From JAJRZX01 sp964407495 (lineage in GTDB: Bacteria > Desulfobacterota > GWC2-55-46 > JADFVP01), in the NCBI GenBank assembly GCA_964407495.1, contig CAYOVP010000040.1:1-16805 (forward strand): a stretch of 16,805 nucleotides of DNA. Reading direction: 5' to 3'. Under the pieces are notes generated by a model. It searched no databases and was not told where the DNA came from. It saw nothing but the letters and a program-made list of their open reading frames with translations. Position 1 is the stretch's first letter. Each line of letters begins with the position of its first letter. The position numbers and the translations under genes were made by a program. Of this stretch, positions 13,492 to 16,805 are shown piece after piece.

Positions 13492-13599
13492 CCCTCTGCC
13501 CCCCACTGCCCCCCACCGCCCCAGAGGCCCCCGGCATCAAAGCATTCTATCACGCCCCGCCTATCACGCCCCCGCCATCGTGCCCTCTGCCCCCCACTG
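13492..13599 (+). repeat. C-rich repeat tract beside ppdK
   Basis: The 17-mer CCCTCTGCCCCCCACTG occurs identically at 13492-13508 and 13583-13599. Between the copies lies a tandem pair of CTATCACGCCCC-GC units (13547-13560 and 13561-13575, the second one C longer). The whole stretch is rich in C on the + strand, so the ppdK transcript would carry a G-rich 3' region. With the palindromic repeats and terminator it accounts for most of the non-coding gap 13086-13604; bases 13086-13246 hold only the smc leader, where I see no convincing promoter. Confidence 0.65.
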
Positions 13600-13604
13600 T
13601 CCCC

Positions 13605-16388
13605 TCAGCCGGCCTTCTTGGCCCTCCTGGGGGTTTTTTTAGAGGGCTTGGCTCTTTTCGTGGTCGTGGCCCTGGTCTTGCAGGCCCGCCTGGCTGTTTT
13701 GTTGCGTGGCCACTTGATAGCCGCCTTTGCCGCGGAAAGGCGCGCTATGGGTACACGGAAAGGCGAGCAGGAGACATAATCGAGGCCGAGGCGGTGGCAG
13801 AACTCCACGGACTCGGGGTCACCGCCATGTTCGCCACAGATGCCGAGTTTGATATCCGGACGCGTGGCGCGGCCCTTTGTTATACCCATTTCCACGAGCA
13901 TGCCGACACCATCGCAATCCAGCGACTGGAAGGGGTCGGCCCTTAGGATACCCGTCTTCTTCTCGTCGACATAGTCGGGCAGAAAGCGTCCGGCATCGTC
14001 GCGAGAGAGGGCAAAGGTGAGTTGCGTGAGGTCATTCGTTCCAAAGGAGAAGAACTCGGCCACTCCTGCGAGGCGGTCTGCAAGGAGCGCGGCGCGCGGC
14101 ACCTCCACCATGGAACCTACGAGGTACTTTACCTTTGCCTTGCACTCTTTCATCACGGCCTCTGCCACCTGGCGGGTCCTTGCGGCGAGTATCTCCATCT
14201 CGCGGGCATCTATGACAAGGGGGAACATTATCTCGGGAAATACGCGGAGTTTTTTCTTCTTGCAGTTGCAGGCGGCCTCGATGATGGCGCGGACCTGCAT
14301 ATCGAGTATCTCGGGGTAGGCGATGCAGAGCCGTGACCCCCTGAGGCCGAGCATGGGATTTGTCTCGTGGAGTTTTTCTATGCTTCGCTTCACGTCATCG
14401 ATGGACATCTCGAGTTCGCGGGCGAGTTTTATCTGTTCGGCCTCCCTGTGGGGCACGAACTCATGGAGCGGAGGGTCCAGGAGGCGTATGGTAACTGGTT
14501 TGCCGGCCATGGCAGTGAGTATTCCCTCGAAGTCCTTTCGCTGGTAGGGAAGGAGTTCATCGAGGGCGCTCTGCCGTGTAGCAGGGTCCTCGGCTACGAT
14601 CATCTTCTGTATGGCGAGACGGCGTTCCTCGGTGTCGAAAAACATGTGTTCAGTACGGCAGAGCCCTATGCCCTCGGCCCCCATCCCTATGGCCCTTGTA
14701 GCGTCATAGGGGGTGTCTGCGTTGGTGCGTACCTTGAGGTCGCGGAAAGTGTCTGCCCACTTCATGAGGGTCTTGTAGGCAGCGGGCGGCTTGGGCTGTG
14801 TGAGGCTGAGCCTCGTATCAAAGACATCGCCCGTAGAGCCGTTCAGTGTGATGAAGTCGCCCTCGTGAAGGGTGATGTCACGTGAGGAGAGGGTCTTCTC
14901 ATTGGTGTCTATCTGGAGTTCCGAGCACCCGACTATACAGGACTTTCCCCATCCACGTGCCACCACCGCGGCATGGGAGGTCTTGCCTCCAGTGGCCGTG
15001 AGAATGCCCTTTGCGGCGTGCATGCCGCCAACATCCTCGGGGCTCGTCTCCTGGCGTACGAGGATTACGTCCTCGCCCTGGGCGCACCACTCTTCGGCGT
15101 CCTTTGCGTTGAAGACGATCTTTCCCACAGCGGCGCCAGGCACTGCCTCTATACCCTGGGCAAAGATATGGGACTTGAGTTCTGCCGGAGTGATGGATGG
15201 GTCTATGACAGGGTAGAAGAGGCCCTCGATATCCTTTGCCGAGATACGCGAGACTGCTTCTTCTTTTGTTATGAGGCCCTCTTTCACCATGTCCACGGCT
15301 ATCTGAAAGGTGGCCGCAGGCGAGCGTTTGCCCGTTCTGGTCTGGAGGATGTAGAGTTTGCCCTCTTCGATGGTGAACTCTATGTCCTGCATGTCCTTGT
15401 AGTGGGCCTCAAGTTTGGCGCGCACTGCCTCGAGCTGTTTGTATACAGAGGGCATTATCTTCTTCAAGTCCGAGAGGTGAAGCGGCGTCCGGATGCCGGC
15501 CACAACGTCCTCGCCCTGGGCGTTCATGAGGAGGTCGCCGTAAAAGACGTTCTTTCCGGTATTGGGGTCGCGCGTAAAGCAAACGCCTGTGCCCGAGTCA
15601 CCGCCCTTGTTGCCAAAGACCATCTGTACGATATTCACTGCAGTGCCCTTGAGGCCCGTCATCTGCTCGACACGGCGGTAGGTTACGGCCTTCTCCGCCA
15701 TCCACGACCCTATTACAGCATCTATGGCGCCCCAGAGTTGCTCTGTCGGGTCCTGGGGAAAGTCCTTGCCTGTTGCGTCCTTGTAGACCTTTTTCTGGCG
15801 TTCTATGAGGACTTCCAGTTCTTCCTCGTTTACGTCGGTGTCAAGGATGAGGCCGTTCTTCCTGCCTATGCGCTTTCTCGTAAATTCGTTCTTGACGGCA
15901 TCGAAGGCGTTGTCGAAATTCTCGCGCGGCACGCCCATGGCCGTGGATCCGTACATGAGGATGAAACGCCTGTAGGCATCGAGGGCGAAGCGCCTGTTCG
16001 AGGTCTTGCGCGCAAGACCCTCCACGGACTCGTCGTTGAGCCCGAGGTTCAGTATGGTCTCCATCATGCCGGGCATGCTCTGAGCCGCGCCCGAGCGAAC
16101 AGAGACGAGAAGAGGATCCTCGGGGTCACCGAGTTTCTTGCCCACGAGGCGTTCGAGTTTCCTTATGTTCTTCTCTACTTCCTGCCTGAAGCCAGGGGGG
16201 TAACGCCTGTTGTGCTTGTAAAAATAATCGCAGACCTCTGTGGTAATGGTAAAACCTGCGGGCACCGGAAGCCCTATGTTCGTCATCTCGGCAAGGCCTG
16301 CTCCCTTTCCGCCGAGGAGTTCCTTCATGTGTCCCTTTCCCTCGGCCTTGCCTCCACCAAAGAAGTAAACGTTTTTCTTAGTCGCCAT
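13605..16388 (-). CDS. ppdK: Pyruvate, phosphate dikinase with basic C-terminal tail
   Basis: The product is 927 aa. PPDK interconverts pyruvate, ATP and phosphate with phosphoenolpyruvate, AMP and pyrophosphate, serving gluconeogenesis or PPi-linked glycolysis in the cytosol. The N-terminal ATP-grasp domain starts with VYFFGGGKAEG and includes the VRSGAAQSMPGMMETILNLG segment (97-116). The swivelling phosphohistidine domain holds GGKTSHAAVVARGWG with His472. The C-terminal TIM barrel has GMGAEGIGLCRTEHMF, VGSMVEVPRAALLAD and the catalytic Cys851 in GICGEHGGDPESVEFC. The normal family end is reached near residue 892. A further 35 residues (893-927) follow, with 15 Lys or Arg and no acidic residue, which is unusual. 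GGAGG (16393-16397) lies four bases before the ATG. It has its own promoter and is followed by a terminator. Confidence 0.97.
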   Translation of the reverse strand: MATKKNVYFFGGGKAEGKGHMKELLGGKGAGLAEMTNIGLPVPAGFTITTEVCDYFYKHNRRYPPGFRQEVEKNIRKLERLVGKKLGDPEDPLLVSVRSGAAQSMPGMMETILNLGLNDESVEGLARKTSNRRFALDAYRRFILMYGSTAMGVPRENFDNAFDAVKNEFTRKRIGRKNGLILDTDVNEEELEVLIERQKKVYKDATGKDFPQDPTEQLWGAIDAVIGSWMAEKAVTYRRVEQMTGLKGTAVNIVQMVFGNKGGDSGTGVCFTRDPNTGKNVFYGDLLMNAQGEDVVAGIRTPLHLSDLKKIMPSVYKQLEAVRAKLEAHYKDMQDIEFTIEEGKLYILQTRTGKRSPAATFQIAVDMVKEGLITKEEAVSRISAKDIEGLFYPVIDPSITPAELKSHIFAQGIEAVPGAAVGKIVFNAKDAEEWCAQGEDVILVRQETSPEDVGGMHAAKGILTATGGKTSHAAVVARGWGKSCIVGCSELQIDTNEKTLSSRDITLHEGDFITLNGSTGDVFDTRLSLTQPKPPAAYKTLMKWADTFRDLKVRTNADTPYDATRAIGMGAEGIGLCRTEHMFFDTEERRLAIQKMIVAEDPATRQSALDELLPYQRKDFEGILTAMAGKPVTIRLLDPPLHEFVPHREAEQIKLARELEMSIDDVKRSIEKLHETNPMLGLRGSRLCIAYPEILDMQVRAIIEAACNCKKKKLRVFPEIMFPLVIDAREMEILAARTRQVAEAVMKECKAKVKYLVGSMVEVPRAALLADRLAGVAEFFSFGTNDLTQLTFALSRDDAGRFLPDYVDEKKTGILRADPFQSLDCDGVGMLVEMGITKGRATRPDIKLGICGEHGGDPESVEFCHRLGLDYVSCSPFRVPIARLSAAKAAIKWPRNKTARRACKTRATTTKRAKPSKKTPRRAKKAG

Positions 16389-16609
16389 ACCCCCTCCAGA
16401 GCGTTCTCTTTGCTTTTTTTGTGGTCTTCATGAGTTTTCAGGACAGGATCTGCCTAACTCCGGCCAAGGCCTTTTCCAAGAGAAGGCGGGCCCCGGGAAC
16501 TGGACGCCGCAGAGCAAAAACGAGCGCCCCCTCAACCCCGGGGCCACTCCACCTTGGCACAGTCTCTACGTGAAAGGGCCCGGCCCACAGAGGCCGGACC
16601 ACAGTTGTG
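16389..16609 (-). other. Long untranslated leader of ppdK
   Basis: About 215 bases separate the predicted start of transcription (near 16603) from the ppdK ATG. The stretch has no credible gene. It holds a CCGGCC/GGCCGG hairpin with a six-base loop (16580-16597) at its 5' end and several GC-rich blocks, including CCCCGGGG. I do not recognise a known riboswitch. Confidence 0.4.
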
Positions 16610-16638
16610 AGCATAGCAAAGAACAGAAGAATTGTCAT
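16610..16638 (-). promoter_or_regulatory. Sigma70 promoter for ppdK
   Basis: On the minus strand ATGACA (16633-16638, five of six consensus bases) is followed after exactly 17 bp by TATGCT (16610-16615). An A/T-rich stretch directly upstream (16639-16680) could serve as an UP element. Transcription would begin near 16603. Confidence 0.55.
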
Positions 16639-16805
16639 TAGATAATTTTGAAAATTTCGCCATGTGGGTATATTTTTTTGGATAAGACCGCTTCCATCTA
16701 CAGAGAGGCAGTACGAACCAGGACCAAGACCCTAACAGGCGCCTCTCCCTGGACACGCCGAGGCAATAAAGGCCCCCCGCTCTACATGACTACTCTCATG
16801 AAAGG
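16639..16805. other. Non-coding edge of the window
   Basis: Beyond the ppdK promoter I see no gene, RNA or clear repeat up to the end of the window. The first 40 bases are A/T-rich; the remainder is GC-rich without a protein-like frame. It may belong to the 3' flank or leader of a gene outside the window. Confidence 0.5.

Noticed and set aside
13625..13640. A7 run near the ppdK 3' end as a programmed frameshift site
   Set aside because: It lies within the last dozen codons and no downstream stimulator or extended alternative frame was seen. The basic tail begins well before it, so slippage does not explain the tail.
16378..16431. 17-codon basic leader peptide overlapping the ppdK start (MKTTKKAKRTLWRGYGD)
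   Set aside because: It has no Shine-Dalgarno sequence of its own. The overlap is suggestive but can arise by chance from the A-rich stretch.
14973..16433. 486-codon open frame on the + strand
   Set aside because: It lies fully antisense to ppdK, whose protein carries every PPDK motif. The open frame is a by-product of GC-rich codon use.
16438..16756. Two minus-strand frames of 66 and 74 codons upstream of ppdK
   Set aside because: Their starts fall in or upstream of the predicted ppdK promoter, they lack ribosome binding sites, and their sequences are low-complexity Arg/Pro/Gly.

Overview
The window looks like chromosomal housekeeping DNA from a Gram-negative bacterium. An N-terminal lipoprotein signal, a PilZ protein, an HtpX protease, NAD-dependent DNA ligase, SMC and pyruvate phosphate dikinase (PPDK) all fit a deltaproteobacterium-like or Nitrospirota-like lineage. 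AGG (Arg) and ATA (Ile) codons are strikingly common throughout. The lineage call is inferred from remembered protein similarity and gene content and is not firm. Base composition looks moderately GC-rich and even, and I see no insertion sequence, phage, CRISPR array or plasmid function.

Left part (1-4650): the 3' half of a tRNA-Ser(UGA); a DUF116 membrane protein followed by htpX on the + strand, each with a good sigma70-type promoter; a 190-bp C-rich tandem-repeat tract; a convergent PilZ-domain gene; a 380-bp spacer with three back-to-back hairpins; then a TPR lipoprotein and a SAM-dependent methyltransferase that probably share a transcript. A spacer packed with palindromes and a bidirectional terminator follows.

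Middle part (4650-9500): a small zinc-ribbon protein (-) diverges from ligA (+). Next comes a membrane protein that joins a single Trk/Ktr-like pore segment to a TrkA_C (RCK_C) domain, with an inverted repeat ahead of it. Convergent to that lie a flavin reductase-like gene (-) and a secreted DUF3047 protein (-). DUF3047 sits 11 nt downstream of smc and is probably translated from the same mRNA.

Right part (9500-16805): smc (-), a 519-bp repeat-rich spacer with a Rho-independent terminator, ppdK (-) whose product carries an unusual Lys/Arg-rich C-terminal tail, and the ppdK promoter with a leader of about 215 nt. The last 165 bases hold nothing I can identify.

No single new system stands out. 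The most interesting items are a dispersed palindromic repeat family (three copies and a half copy, all in the same orientation), the three-hairpin spacer upstream of the TPR lipoprotein, the basic tail on PPDK, and the one-repeat pore protein fused to an RCK_C domain.
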